Positions 15,190 through 26,584 of a stretch of DNA of 64,000 nucleotides are shown here, piece after piece. The DNA lies in the NCBI RefSeq assembly GCF_029542205.1, contig NZ_CP113783.1, positions 4,165,372 through 4,229,371 of the forward strand. The letters run 5' to 3'. The notes beneath the pieces are model-generated. The model saw nothing but the letters and a program-made list of their open reading frames with translations. It did not search any database and was not told the origin of the DNA. The position numbers and the translations under genes were made by a program. The stretch is from Pseudoxanthomonas sp. SE1 (lineage in GTDB: Bacteria; Pseudomonadota; Gammaproteobacteria; Xanthomonadales; Xanthomonadaceae). Position 1 is the first letter of the stretch; the number at the start of each line of letters is the position of its first letter.

Positions 15190-18100
15190 ATGGCCCCTCG
15201 CAATCGCCAAGGCGGCTTTGACCAGGGTCTTTACGACCCGAACGACGAACGCGACGCCTGCGGCTTCGGCATGATCGCGCAACTCGACGACCAGCCCTCG
15301 CGCGCGCTCGTCGATACCGCCATTGCCGCGCTCTCGCGCATGACCCATCGCGGCGGCGTCGCCGCCGACGGGCTGACCGGCGATGGCTGCGGCCTGCTGA
15401 TCCGCAAACCGGATGCTTTCCTGCGCGCGCTGGCCGCTGAATCCAGCATCGCGCTGGGCGAGCGCTTCGCTTCCGGCCTGGTCTTCCTGCCGCACGACGA
15501 CGCGCTCGCCGCGCAGTGCCGCGCCACGCTGGAAGCCGAACTGTTCCGCACCGGCGTGGCGGTGAAAGGCTGGCGCGTGCCGCCGACCAACGACGCGGTG
15601 TGCGGGCAACTGGCCAAGGACACGCTGCCGCGCATCGAACAGCTGTATGTCGACGCGGGCGCCGAGCAGGGCGACGACGACTTCACGCTGGCGTTGTTCC
15701 TCGCCCGTCGCCGCAGCGAACAGCAGCTGCGTACTTCCGTGCCGGATTTCTATGTGGTGACGCTGTCGCCGCATGCGATCGGCTACAAGGGCATGGTGCT
15801 GCCCGACAAGCTGTCGACCTTCTACCCCGACCTGCAGCGCGCCGAGCTGGCCAGCAGCGCGGTGGTCTTCCACCAGCGCTTCTCGACCAACACGCTGCCG
15901 CGCTGGCCGCTGGCGCACCCGTTCCGCCTGCTGGCGCACAACGGCGAGATCAACACCATCGAGGGCAACCGCCGCTGGGCGCAGGCGCGCAGCAAGGTGT
16001 GGAAGACGCCGCGCTTCGACATCGCCGAGTTCGATCCGGTCATCTCGATGCACGGCTCCGATTCGCAGAGCCTGGACAACATGCTGGAACTGCTCGTCGC
16101 CGGTGGCATGGAGCTGATCCAGGCGCTGCGCATCCTGGTGCCGCCGGCCACGCAGTCGCTGGAATTCAAGGACGCCGACCTGGCCGCGTTCTACGAGTTC
16201 TACGGCCTCAACACCGAACCGTGGGACGGTCCGGCCGGCATCGTCTCGATGGACGCGCGCTACGCCGCATGCACGCTCGACCGCAACGGCCTGCGCCCCG
16301 CGCGCTGGATGCTGACCAGCGACCGCCACTTCATCGTCGCCAGCGAAGCCGGCGTGTGGGAAGTGCCGGCCGAGCGCGTGACCCGCAAGGGCAAGCTCGG
16401 CCCGGGCGAGATGATGGCCATCGACCTCAAGCGTGGCGACCTGCTGGACAGCGAGGCGGTGGACCGCATCAACCGCGGTCGCGCGCCGTACAAGCAATGG
16501 CTGCACCAGGGCGTCACCTACCTGCAGACCGAGCTGATCGATCCGTCGCTGACCGATGCGCCGTTCGACGAGAAGACGCTGCGCGGCTACCACAAGCTGT
16601 TCCAGCTGACGTCGGAGGAAGTCGAAGGCGTGCTCCGCCCGCTGGCGGAGACCGAGCAGGAAGCCACCGGCTCGATGGGCGACGACACGCCGATGGCCGT
16701 GCTGAGCCGACAGACGCGTCCGCTGTACGACTACTTCCGCCAGGCGTTCGCGCAGGTCACCAACCCGCCGATCGATCCCCTGCGCGAAGACTGCGTGATG
16801 TCGCTGACCACCCAGCTGGGACGGGAGACCAACATCTTCCACGCCGGGCCGGAAACTGTGCACCACATCATCCTCAATTCGCCGGTGCTGTCCCAGCGCA
16901 AGCTGCGGCAGATCGTGAAGATGGCGCCGTACGACCAGAAGCACCGCTACATCGACCTGTCGTACGACCCCGCGGAAGGCATGAAGGCCGCCATCGAGCG
17001 CATCAGCGCCGAGGTGGCGCAGGCCGCACGCGAGGGCATGGTGATGGTGGTGCTGAGCGACCGCCGCCCGCAGCAGGGCCGGCCGATGGTGCACGCCCTG
17101 CTCGCCACCGGCGCGGTGCACCACCACCTGTGCCGCGAAGGCCTGCGCTGCGACGTCAACCTGATCGTCGAAACCGGCACTGCGCGCGACCCGCACCACA
17201 TCGCCTGCCTGATCGGCGTGGGCGCCACCGCCGTGTATCCGTACCTCGCCTACCAGACGCTGTTCGACCTGGGCCGGCGCGGCATCCTGCAGATCAAGAA
17301 AGGCGGCGAGCAGGCGCAAATCGGCCGCAGCTACCGCAAGGGCATCTACAAGGGCCTGTCCAAGATCATCTCGAAGATGGGCATCTGCACCATCAGCAGC
17401 TACCGCGGCGCGCAGCTGTTCGAGATCGTCGGGCTGGATCCGGAGGTCGTCGACCTCTGCTTCGCCGAAACGCCGTCGCGCATCGGCGGCGTCGGCTTCG
17501 AACGGCTCGACCTGGAAGCCCGCCAGCTGGAAGCGCGCGCCTGGAACGACCGCGAGTCGCCCGAAGTCGGTGGCCTGCTGAAGTACGTGCACGGCGGCGA
17601 GTACCACATGTACAACCCGGACGTGGTGATGACGCTGCAGCGCGCGACGCGCACCGGTGAAGCGCGCGACTGGCACGCCTATGCCGACGCGGTGAACTCG
17701 CGGCCGCCCTCGGCGCTGCGCGACCTGCTGCAGTTGAAGAAGGCCGACACACCGACGCCGCTGACCGAGGTGGCCGACGCCTCCGACCTGCTGCGCCGCT
17801 TCGACACCGCGGCGATCTCGCTCGGCGCACTGTCGCCCGAGGCGCACGAGGCGCTCGCCATCGCGATGAACCGCCTCGGCGGCCGCAGCAACTCCGGTGA
17901 GGGCGGCGAAGACCCCGCGCGCTACGGCACCGAGAAGCGCAGCAAGATCAAGCAGGTCGCTTCCGGCCGCTTCGGCGTGACGCCGGAGTACCTGGTCAAT
18001 GCCGAAGTGCTGCAGATCAAGGTCGCACAGGGCGCCAAGCCCGGCGAAGGCGGCCAGCTGCCCGGCCACAAGGTCAACGAGCTGATCGCGCGGCTCCGCT

Positions 18101-19662
18101 ACGCCAAGCCCGGCATCGGCCTGATCTCGCCACCGCCGCACCACGACATCTATTCGATCGAAGACCTCGCGCAGCTGATCTTCGACCTCAAGCAGGTCAA
18201 CCCGACCGCGCTGGTGTCGGTGAAGCTGGTGTCGCACGCAGGCGTGGGCACCATTGCCGCGGGCGTGGTGAAGGCGGGCGCGGACCTGATCACCATCTCC
18301 GGCCATGACGGCGGCACCGGCGCCAGCCCGGTGAGCTCGATCCGGTATGCCGGCGTGCCATGGGAACTCGGCGTCGCCGAAGCGCACCACGCGCTGGTGG
18401 TGAACCAGCTGCGCGACCGCACCGTGCTGCAGACCGACGGCGGCCTGAAGACCGGCCTGGACGTGGTCAAGGCGGCGCTGCTGGGCGCCGACAGCTTCGG
18501 CTTCGGCACCGGCCCGATGATCGTGCTGGGTTGCAAGTACCTGCGCATCTGCCACCTCAACAACTGCGCCACCGGCGTGGCCACGCAGGACGAGCGCCTG
18601 CGCACGCAGTACTTCACAGGCCTGCCCGAGCGCGTGGAGAACTTCTTCCGCCTGCTGTCCGAGGAAGTGCGGCAGTGGCTGTCGTACCTGGGCGCGCGCT
18701 CGCTGGACGAGATCGTCGGTCGCACCGACCTGCTGCAGCAGATCGAGGTGTCGCCGCGGGAAGGCGTCAACATCGACCTGTCGCGCCTGTTGAAGGGCGC
18801 AAAGGTCGACAGCAGCACCTGCGCTGCGCAGCGTCTGTACGAGTCGCCGGACAGCCTGGCCACCCAGTTGGACGGCCTGCTCGCCGAACCGATCCGCAGG
18901 AAGAGCGGCGGCGACCATCGCTTCCTGATCCACAACACCGACCGCAGCATCGGCACGCGCCTGTCCGGCACCATCGCGCGCGTACATGGCAACCACGGCA
19001 TGGCCGACGCACCGTTGAACCTGCGCTTCCGCGGCAGTGCCGGCCAGAGCTTCGGCGCATTCAACGCCGGCGGCCTGCTGATGGAGCTGGAAGGCGAAGC
19101 CAACGACTACGTGGGCAAGGGCATGGCCGGCGGCCGGCTGGTCGTGCGTCCGCCGCGCGGCGCGCGGTTCGAGGCACGCAACACGCCGATCATCGGTAAC
19201 ACCTGCCTGTACGGCGCCACCGGCGGCGAGCTGTTCGCAGCCGGACGTGCCGGCGAGCGATTCGGCGTGCGCAACTCCGGCGCGCTGGCGGTGATCGAAG
19301 GCGCGGGCGACCACTGCTGCGAGTACATGACCGACGGCATCGTGCTGGTGCTCGGCAAGGTGGGCCTGAACTTCGGCGCCGGCTTCACCGGGGGCCTGGC
19401 CTACGTGCTCGACCTGGACCGCGATTTCGTCGACCGCTACAACCACGAACTCATCGACATCCACCGCATCAGCCCGGAAGGCTTCGAAAGCCACCGCCAG
19501 CACCTGCACACGCTGATCAGCCGCCATCGCGAACTGACCGGCAGCATCTGGGCGCAGCAGATCCTGGACGAGTTCCGCGACTACGTGGGCAAGTTCTGGC
19601 TGGTGAAGCCGAAGGCCGCGAGCATCGATTCGTTGAACGAGACCTTGAGGCGCGCGGCATGA
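15190..19662 (+). CDS. gltB: Glutamate synthase (NADPH) large subunit
   Basis: The 1490-residue protein converts glutamine and 2-oxoglutarate to two glutamates with GltD, the ammonia-assimilation step of the cytoplasm. Cys24 in ERDACGFGM would become the N-terminal nucleophile of the class II glutaminase domain after removal of a 23-residue propeptide. The central and FMN-binding domains follow (GEGGEDPARYGTEKRSKIKQ; SGHDGGTGASP). The 3Fe-4S cluster ligands are in CKYLRICHLNNC, and the C-terminal GXGXG beta-helix is near the end. Length matches the family. The ATG at 15190 was chosen because it leaves a normal propeptide. gltD follows after a repeat-filled 208-base gap. Confidence 0.97.
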   Translation: MAPRNRQGGFDQGLYDPNDERDACGFGMIAQLDDQPSRALVDTAIAALSRMTHRGGVAADGLTGDGCGLLIRKPDAFLRALAAESSIALGERFASGLVFLPHDDALAAQCRATLEAELFRTGVAVKGWRVPPTNDAVCGQLAKDTLPRIEQLYVDAGAEQGDDDFTLALFLARRRSEQQLRTSVPDFYVVTLSPHAIGYKGMVLPDKLSTFYPDLQRAELASSAVVFHQRFSTNTLPRWPLAHPFRLLAHNGEINTIEGNRRWAQARSKVWKTPRFDIAEFDPVISMHGSDSQSLDNMLELLVAGGMELIQALRILVPPATQSLEFKDADLAAFYEFYGLNTEPWDGPAGIVSMDARYAACTLDRNGLRPARWMLTSDRHFIVASEAGVWEVPAERVTRKGKLGPGEMMAIDLKRGDLLDSEAVDRINRGRAPYKQWLHQGVTYLQTELIDPSLTDAPFDEKTLRGYHKLFQLTSEEVEGVLRPLAETEQEATGSMGDDTPMAVLSRQTRPLYDYFRQAFAQVTNPPIDPLREDCVMSLTTQLGRETNIFHAGPETVHHIILNSPVLSQRKLRQIVKMAPYDQKHRYIDLSYDPAEGMKAAIERISAEVAQAAREGMVMVVLSDRRPQQGRPMVHALLATGAVHHHLCREGLRCDVNLIVETGTARDPHHIACLIGVGATAVYPYLAYQTLFDLGRRGILQIKKGGEQAQIGRSYRKGIYKGLSKIISKMGICTISSYRGAQLFEIVGLDPEVVDLCFAETPSRIGGVGFERLDLEARQLEARAWNDRESPEVGGLLKYVHGGEYHMYNPDVVMTLQRATRTGEARDWHAYADAVNSRPPSALRDLLQLKKADTPTPLTEVADASDLLRRFDTAAISLGALSPEAHEALAIAMNRLGGRSNSGEGGEDPARYGTEKRSKIKQVASGRFGVTPEYLVNAEVLQIKVAQGAKPGEGGQLPGHKVNELIARLRYAKPGIGLISPPPHHDIYSIEDLAQLIFDLKQVNPTALVSVKLVSHAGVGTIAAGVVKAGADLITISGHDGGTGASPVSSIRYAGVPWELGVAEAHHALVVNQLRDRTVLQTDGGLKTGLDVVKAALLGADSFGFGTGPMIVLGCKYLRICHLNNCATGVATQDERLRTQYFTGLPERVENFFRLLSEEVRQWLSYLGARSLDEIVGRTDLLQQIEVSPREGVNIDLSRLLKGAKVDSSTCAAQRLYESPDSLATQLDGLLAEPIRRKSGGDHRFLIHNTDRSIGTRLSGTIARVHGNHGMADAPLNLRFRGSAGQSFGAFNAGGLLMELEGEANDYVGKGMAGGRLVVRPPRGARFEARNTPIIGNTCLYGATGGELFAAGRAGERFGVRNSGALAVIEGAGDHCCEYMTDGIVLVLGKVGLNFGAGFTGGLAYVLDLDRDFVDRYNHELIDIHRISPEGFESHRQHLHTLISRHRELTGSIWAQQILDEFRDYVGKFWLVKPKAASIDSLNETLRRAA

Positions 19663-19675
19663 GTGCGCGCCGGTG

Positions 19676-21313
<1,638 letters not shown>

Positions 21314-21316
<3 letters not shown>

Positions 21317-21401
21317 GGTGGGCTCAAGCCCACCGTGTCGCGGAGCCGCGCACCGCTCGCTCATGCGTGGCGACCACCGTGGCGGGCTTGAGCCCGCCCT
21401 A
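21314..21401. repeat. REP-type palindrome, TAGGGTGGGCTCAAGCCC class
   Basis: The arms at 21314-21334 and 21381-21401 (21 bases, two mismatches) each contain the palindrome GGGCTCAAGCCC or its complement. The left arm's TAG is the gltD stop codon. The 46-base spacer contains CGCGGAGCCGCG. Confidence 0.75.
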
Positions 21402-21438
21402 CGCTAGACTCGCCGCTCACCTTCCACACGATCCGCCC

Positions 21439-22326
21439 ATGCGCCTCGGCCTTGCCGCCAACCGCCTGCATCACCACACCGAGGACGCCGCGCTGTTCCG
21501 CTGGCTGCGCGCCAGCGAATCCGGCATCCGCGAACTGCAGTTGGGCCTGCATGCCGTCGGACGCACGCACGATGCGATTGCGGCTGCCGGCATGCTGCGC
21601 GGCTACGACGGACTCAGGCGCTATCCCTACGGCCGCGATGGCGGGTTGATGAAGCTGGTGGCGGAAGTCGTCGGGCTGGAAGGCGCGGAACGGAATCTCG
21701 ATGGCGCGATCTACTTCATCGATCCCGTGGATCCGTCCTCGATCTTCCCCGAAGCCGTGGCGCTGAAGCGGCAGTGCGTCATCCACGGCAAGCCGTTCCT
21801 TTCCACCGTGGCGTCGGCACGCGACTGGGTCGAGATGGAGCGCATCCACGCCGGTTTCGCACCGGACCGCGGGGCGGACCGCTTCCATGCACTGGAAACG
21901 CAGACGCTGGCCCTGATCGCGCACGATGCGATGAAACCGCAGATGGTCGCGTTCGTCGGCGATCATTTCGACGTGCTGTCGCGTTTCGCCCACCGCATGG
22001 CCACCGGCACCACCGGCCAGCAACTCAATGAACTGGCGTGGAGCCGCGGTTGGCCAACCGATACGCCGTGGGTGGAGCGCTTCCAGAGCGGCCCGCTGGG
22101 CGGCGACGCGCAGATCGCCGATCGCGTGCTGGAACACCGCTGCCAGCGCGTGATCTTCTTCGAGAACCCGCATGTCGCGCGCCAGCACGAGGCCGACATC
22201 CAGCTGCTGGAGCGCGCCGTCACCACCGTAACCGACGAGGCCGTGTGCACGACGTCGCTGGCCGTGGCCAGGCGATGGTGTGAGGCGGTAACCAAGCGCC
22301 GCCTCGCTGTTGTGGGAGCGACGTAA
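21439..22326 (+). CDS. Protein with two methylglyoxal-synthase-like domains
   Basis: The 295-residue protein reads as two MGS-fold domains in tandem. The second (about residues 155-290) keeps the motifs of methylglyoxal synthase: AHDAMK, ATGTTG, SGPLGGDAQI with the catalytic-type Asp, and ENPHVARQHEAD with conserved His and Asp. The first (residues 1-140) has the same order (LGLAANRLHHH, GRDGGLMKLV, IYFIDPVDPSS) but lacks the TGTTG phosphate loop. Methylglyoxal synthase makes methylglyoxal from dihydroxyacetone phosphate and is normally about 150 residues, so this is double length. The TAA stop lies in a REP arm, so the last few residues (VGAT) come from the repeat. The activity needs testing. 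Confidence 0.7.
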   Translation: MRLGLAANRLHHHTEDAALFRWLRASESGIRELQLGLHAVGRTHDAIAAAGMLRGYDGLRRYPYGRDGGLMKLVAEVVGLEGAERNLDGAIYFIDPVDPSSIFPEAVALKRQCVIHGKPFLSTVASARDWVEMERIHAGFAPDRGADRFHALETQTLALIAHDAMKPQMVAFVGDHFDVLSRFAHRMATGTTGQQLNELAWSRGWPTDTPWVERFQSGPLGGDAQIADRVLEHRCQRVIFFENPHVARQHEADIQLLERAVTTVTDEAVCTTSLAVARRWCEAVTKRRLAVVGAT

Positions 22327-22427
22327 GTCGCGAAGGCGCGAGGCCTGTCGAGGCATGCCTGTTGGCCATCATGGGAATGACGATCGAAGTTGGTTGAGAA
22401 GGCGTTCGCGACTTACGTCGCTCCCAC
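22312..22427. repeat. REP-type palindrome, GTGGGAGCGACGTAAGTCGC class
   Basis: Perfect 23-base arms at 22312-22334 and 22405-22427 with a 70-base spacer. Each arm holds the small palindrome CGACGTAAGTCG (one mismatch). The left arm supplies the stop codon of the upstream gene. Confidence 0.85.
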
Positions 22428-22442
22428 AAGAGAAACGGCTCC

Positions 22443-23621
22443 ATGGACCCCCACCCACCCCGCCACCTGCTGAAAGACCTGTCCCTCTCCGCCATCGCCG
22501 CCGGCTTCGTCACCGTGCTGGTCGGCTTCGCCAGCTCCGCCGTCATCGTATTCCAGGCGGCCCAATCGCTGGGCGCCTCGCCGGCCGAGATCAGTTCCTG
22601 GATGTGGGCGCTGGGCCTGGGCATGGGACTGACCTGCATCGGCTTGTCGCTGCGCTACCGCATGCCGGTGGTGACTGCGTGGTCCACGCCGGGGGCCGCC
22701 ATGCTGATCAGCAGCGCGGCCGGGTTGCCGCTGTCGGATGCGATCGGTGCGTTCCTGCTGTCGGCGCTGTTGATCGCGGCCTGCGGCTTTTCGGGTTTCT
22801 TCGAACGGATGATCAGCCGCATCCCGGTGTCGCTGGCGTCGGGCATGTTGGCCGGCGTGCTGCTGCGCTTCGGCCTGGAGGCGTTTGGCGCGATGAAGAC
22901 GCAACTGGGCATGGTGCTGACGATGTTCGTCGTCTACCTGCTCGCGCGCCGCCTGCTGCCGCGCTATGCGGTGATCCTGACCTTGCTCGTCGGCATCGCC
23001 TTCGCGGCCGGGCTCGGATTGCTGCGTGTGGATGGGCTTTCGCTGGAACTGGCGAAGCCGATCTTCATCGCGCCCACCTTCTCGTTGGCCGCAGTGGTCG
23101 GCATCGCGCTCCCGTTGTTCATCGTGACCATGGCCTCGCAGAACGTACCGGGCGTGGCGGTGATCCGTGCGTCCGGGTATGCGATCCCGATCTCGCCCGT
23201 GATCGGCTGGACCGGTGTCGCCAACCTGCTGCTGGCGCCGTTCGGCGCGTTCGCGTTGAACCTCGCCGCGATCACCGCCGCGATCTGCATGGGCCGCGAA
23301 GCGCACGAGGATGCCTCCCGGCGTTACGTGGCGGCCATCGCGGCCGGGGTGTTCTACGTCGTCGTCGGCCTGTTCGGTGCGACGGTGGCCGCGCTGTTCG
23401 CCGCGTTCCCGAAGGAACTGATCCTGGCGATCGCCGGCATCGCGCTGTTGGGCACCATCGGCAACAGCCTTGCCGCCGCGCTGCGCGAGGAATCCGATCG
23501 CGAGCCGGCGCTGGTCACGTTTCTGGTGACCGCATCCGGATTGTCGCTGGCAGGTATCGGATCGGCTTTCTGGGGACTGCTCGCCGGCGTGGCCGCGCTG
23601 CTGGTGTGGCGGCGCGCATAG
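22443..23621 (+). CDS. benE: BenE-family benzoate/proton symporter
   Basis: The 392-residue protein has about a dozen hydrophobic segments and the BenE-type signatures SWMWALGLGMGLTCIGLSLRY near residue 60, TAWSTPGAAML, and FIVTMASQNVPGVAV in the second half. BenE proteins import benzoate with protons across the inner membrane. No benzoate-degradation genes are nearby, so the physiological substrate may differ. The ATG directly follows a REP doublet, with no strong ribosome site visible. Confidence 0.85.
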   Translation: MDPHPPRHLLKDLSLSAIAAGFVTVLVGFASSAVIVFQAAQSLGASPAEISSWMWALGLGMGLTCIGLSLRYRMPVVTAWSTPGAAMLISSAAGLPLSDAIGAFLLSALLIAACGFSGFFERMISRIPVSLASGMLAGVLLRFGLEAFGAMKTQLGMVLTMFVVYLLARRLLPRYAVILTLLVGIAFAAGLGLLRVDGLSLELAKPIFIAPTFSLAAVVGIALPLFIVTMASQNVPGVAVIRASGYAIPISPVIGWTGVANLLLAPFGAFALNLAAITAAICMGREAHEDASRRYVAAIAAGVFYVVVGLFGATVAALFAAFPKELILAIAGIALLGTIGNSLAAALREESDREPALVTFLVTASGLSLAGIGSAFWGLLAGVAALLVWRRA

Positions 23622-23753
23622 CGAGCGCCCGTGTTCGCGTGCCGCTCATGCAGGTGAAAGCGGCGTGGACTATTCAGTTTGAAGCCGTCGGATTCACCCG
23701 GGGGTGATGTGGGCGTGGGCAGGATCGCCGCTACACCCTTGCAGGAGAATCCC

Positions 23754-24212
23754 ATGCACACCACCCGCTACCGCCAGCACCTGTTGACCCTGGCCGCGCT
23801 TGCCGCCCTTTCCGGCACCGCCTTCGCGCAGGCGCCCGCGCCCACGGCCGGCAAGGACGCGCTGAAGGAGCCGCAGGTACGCGCGCTGCTGACCGAGAAG
23901 GGCTACACCAACATCGACGACCTCGATTTCGAGGACGGCCAGTGGGAGACCGATGCCACCAGCGCCAACGGTGACCGCGTCGATGTGCGCATCAATCCGG
24001 CCAGCGGCGACATCGTGGCGGAGAAGCTGGTGTCGAACCTGAGCGAGAACGACATCAAGGCCAAGCTGGCCGCCGCCGGTTACTCGAAGATCCACGATGT
24101 CGGCTTCGACGACGGCGTCTGGAAGGCCGAGGCCGAGCGGGCCGACGGCAACGATGTCGAGATCCACCTGGCCGCCAACACCGGCGAGGTCATCCACGTC
24201 GAGAACGATTGA
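23754..24212 (+). CDS. Exported PepSY-domain protein
   Basis: The 152-residue protein has a signal peptide ending in AFA and two consecutive PepSY-like repeats: VRALLTEKGYTNIDDLDFEDGQWE and IKAKLAAAGYSKIHDVGFDDGVWK, each followed by a strand ending near GDIV or GEVI. PepSY domains are thought to restrain proteases or sense envelope conditions. GCAGGAG lies upstream of the ATG. It is monocistronic, with a bidirectional terminator shared with the convergent MFS gene. Confidence 0.85.
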   Translation: MHTTRYRQHLLTLAALAALSGTAFAQAPAPTAGKDALKEPQVRALLTEKGYTNIDDLDFEDGQWETDATSANGDRVDVRINPASGDIVAEKLVSNLSENDIKAKLAAAGYSKIHDVGFDDGVWKAEAERADGNDVEIHLAANTGEVIHVEND

Positions 24213-24234
24213 TCGACATCGTCTGCCCACCATG

Positions 24235-24265
24235 AAGAAGGCCGCCCGAGGGCGGCCTTCTTCTT
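24235..24265. terminator. Bidirectional terminator between PepSY and MFS genes
   Basis: A 12-bp stem (AAGAAGGCCGCC / GGCGGCCTTCTT) with a CGAG loop, flanked by T-rich tails on both strands, lies between two convergent stop codons. Confidence 0.88.
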
Positions 24266-25508
24266 AACGTGCCTGGGCCGAGGGAGGCCGCGCGAAACGC
24301 CAGCCCACCAGCCAGCCGATGGCCAGCAGCAGCGCCGCCAGCAGCCACGGAGCGCCGGGCAGATGCATCGGCGCCTGCTTGCCGATGAACAGCGCGAAGG
24401 TGCCGGCGAACATCATCGGACCCACGATGCCGGCCAGGCTCACCAGGCTCATCAACGCCCCCTGGATGCGGCCCTGCACGTCGGCGCCCACCTGCTGCGT
24501 GATCAGCGCCTGCGTGGCCGGACCCGCGAGGCCCCACAGCGCGCTGATCGGCAGTCCGATCAGGAACATCCAGCCGACGTCCGCCGTCCCGTAGATGAAG
24601 AAACCGACCACGCCGCAGGCCAGACCGAACAGCAGCGTGCGGCGCTCGCCGAACTTCGGTACCACACGGCCGACCAGACCCGCCTGTACGATCACGCTGA
24701 ACACGCCGACCGCGGCCAATACCCAGCTGACCTGGCGCTCGCTCCAGCGATACTGGTACTCGGCGAACAGCACGAACACGCTCGGATAGACGTAGTGCGC
24801 GAGGTTGGCGATCAGCACCACGGCGGCCAGCCCGAACACCTGCGGATAGCGCTTCAGCAACACCATCGATCCGACCGGGTTGGCATGCGCCCAGTCGAAC
24901 GTCGCGGTCCGCTTCTCCTTCGGCAGCGATTCCGGCAGCACGAAGTAGCCGTACAGGAAGTTCAGCAGCGCCAGGCCCGCCGCGAACCAGAACGGCAGGC
25001 GCAGGTCGATGGCACCCAGCTCGCCGCCGATGATCGGGCCGATGATGAAACCGACGCCGAATGCGGCGCCGATCATGCCGAAGGCCTTCGCGCGGCCTTC
25101 CGGCGGCGTGATGTCGGCGATGTAGGCATTGGCCGTGGTGAAACTGGCCGAGAACACCCCCGAGAAAATGCGCGCCACCAGCAACCAGGGCAACGACTGC
25201 GCGAGTGCCATCAGGATGAAGTCGACGCCCAGCCCCAGGCACGACAGCAGGATCACCGGCCGACGGCCGAAGCGGTCCGACAGTGTTCCCTGGATCGGGG
25301 TGCAGACGAACTGGATGGCCGCGAACAGCATGCCGAACACGCCCACCCACCATGCGGCCTGCGCGAAGTCACCGCCCGTGAACTGGCGCACCAGCCCCGG
25401 CAGAACCGGAATGATCACGCCGAACGACAGCACGTCGATCAGCACGGTGATGAAGATGAAGATCAGCGCGGCGCGACGACCGGGTTGTGCGTGCGATTCG
25501 GCGTTCAC
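24264..25508 (-). CDS. TCR/Tet-family MFS efflux transporter
   Basis: The 414-residue protein has twelve hydrophobic segments and the MFS motif A ([14 protein letters not shown]) between helices 2 and 3. Overall similarity is to the TetA-like drug:proton antiporters ([31 protein letters not shown]). Such chromosomal homologues are widespread in Xanthomonadaceae and need not give tetracycline resistance. I prefer the GTG at 25508 (MNAESHAQ) over the ATG at 25553, but no clear ribosome site supports either. No TetR-type regulator is adjacent. Confidence 0.85.
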   Translation of the reverse strand: MNAESHAQPGRRAALIFIFITVLIDVLSFGVIIPVLPGLVRQFTGGDFAQAAWWVGVFGMLFAAIQFVCTPIQGTLSDRFGRRPVILLSCLGLGVDFILMALAQSLPWLLVARIFSGVFSASFTTANAYIADITPPEGRAKAFGMIGAAFGVGFIIGPIIGGELGAIDLRLPFWFAAGLALLNFLYGYFVLPESLPKEKRTATFDWAHANPVGSMVLLKRYPQVFGLAAVVLIANLAHYVYPSVFVLFAEYQYRWSERQVSWVLAAVGVFSVIVQAGLVGRVVPKFGERRTLLFGLACGVVGFFIYGTADVGWMFLIGLPISALWGLAGPATQALITQQVGADVQGRIQGALMSLVSLAGIVGPMMFAGTFALFIGKQAPMHLPGAPWLLAALLLAIGWLVGWRFARPPSAQAR

Positions 25509-25574
25509 GGGACCGGGACAGGCGGAAGGGTGCGCAAGTGTAGGCCATGCCACCAGCCGTGGTGGAGGCTTCTT

Positions 25575-25708
25575 GTGGGAGCGACGTCAGTCGCGATCGC
25601 AGACCATGGCGGTCCATGATGTTCGATGTTCGCGATCTGGACGCACTTCCGCACCCTTGGCGCCGTGCACACCGGTACGCGTGCGATCGCGACTGACGTC
25701 GCTCCCAC
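25575..25708. repeat. REP-type palindrome, GTGGGAGCGACGTCAGTCGC class
   Basis: Perfect 26-base arms at 25575-25600 and 25683-25708 surround an 82-base spacer. It fills most of the gap between the MFS gene start and the mutarotase stop. Confidence 0.85.
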
Positions 25709-25717
25709 AGGTGGGCT

Positions 25718-26584
25718 CTACAGGACGGCCGCCGAGATCACATGGCTCAGCCGATGGCGCTGGCCGGGCTCCAGTTCGATGGCATCGTCGCTCGCATTCG
25801 CGGCTTCCAGGCAAACAAAGTTCCGCCATCCCGCGTCGGGCAGATCGGCCATGCCGCGCGCGCCGGCCTCGCCCGGATTCCACACCACCAGCGAGCGGCT
25901 GCCGAAGGTGTCGAGCCGGATGCGGCGACCGCCTGCGGGGTCGAGCAGGTCGAACCGGTGTCCGGTGCCGGCATAGATGCGGTCGCTGCGGCCAGGATCG
26001 CGCGGGTCGTGCAGCGACCAGTCGCCGGACTGCACGTGCGTGCCGCCGTCGTACTTGTCGTCGTAGCGCAGGCCGTCGAGCCCGGTGACGCGCACCTGCA
26101 TCGCATCGGCGACGTGGAAGTAGGTATGCAGGGCCTGCGTCAGCCGGTACGGTGCTTCACCACGATGCAGCGTGTCGATGCTCTGCCGCAGCTCGCGCCC
26201 GATGTGCAGGGACATCTGCAGTTCCAGCGGCACGCCGTCGCGCAGCGGCAACGCGAGCTTCAGCACGACACCGCCATCGGCTTCGCGACGCGCGTCGGTC
26301 AGCGGCCAGCGCGAGAGGCGGGCGTGGCCGTGTTGGGGGGCGTCGTCCGGCTGTCCCTGTCTGCCGAAGTACGGCCAGCAGACAGGCACACCGCCCCGGA
26401 TCGCTTTCGGCGGCAATGCGGTGGTGGGTGATACCCAGAGCAGGTCATCGAAGCCTGTTGGCACGAACGACAGCACCTGCGCGCCATGCAGACTGAGGCG
26501 GGCGACGGAGAACGGTGTTTCCACACGCAGCACGTCGATGCCCTGCCAGGCCTCACGGGTCACGCCATCGGGAAGCGCATTCAT
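25718..26584 (-). CDS. D-hexose-6-phosphate mutarotase (YeaD-like)
   Basis: The 288-residue protein belongs to the aldose-1-epimerase fold and matches the YeaD subgroup: HGAQVLSFVPTGFDDLLWVSP, then IRGGVPVCWPYFG and the histidine in QHGHARLSRW. It interconverts anomers of hexose 6-phosphates. It overlaps the upstream transglycosylase gene by four bases (ATGA), so the two are translationally coupled, an odd pairing of a cytoplasmic sugar enzyme with a cell-wall enzyme. Confidence 0.88.
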   Translation of the reverse strand: MNALPDGVTREAWQGIDVLRVETPFSVARLSLHGAQVLSFVPTGFDDLLWVSPTTALPPKAIRGGVPVCWPYFGRQGQPDDAPQHGHARLSRWPLTDARREADGGVVLKLALPLRDGVPLELQMSLHIGRELRQSIDTLHRGEAPYRLTQALHTYFHVADAMQVRVTGLDGLRYDDKYDGGTHVQSGDWSLHDPRDPGRSDRIYAGTGHRFDLLDPAGGRRIRLDTFGSRSLVVWNPGEAGARGMADLPDAGWRNFVCLEAANASDDAIELEPGQRHRLSHVISAAVL

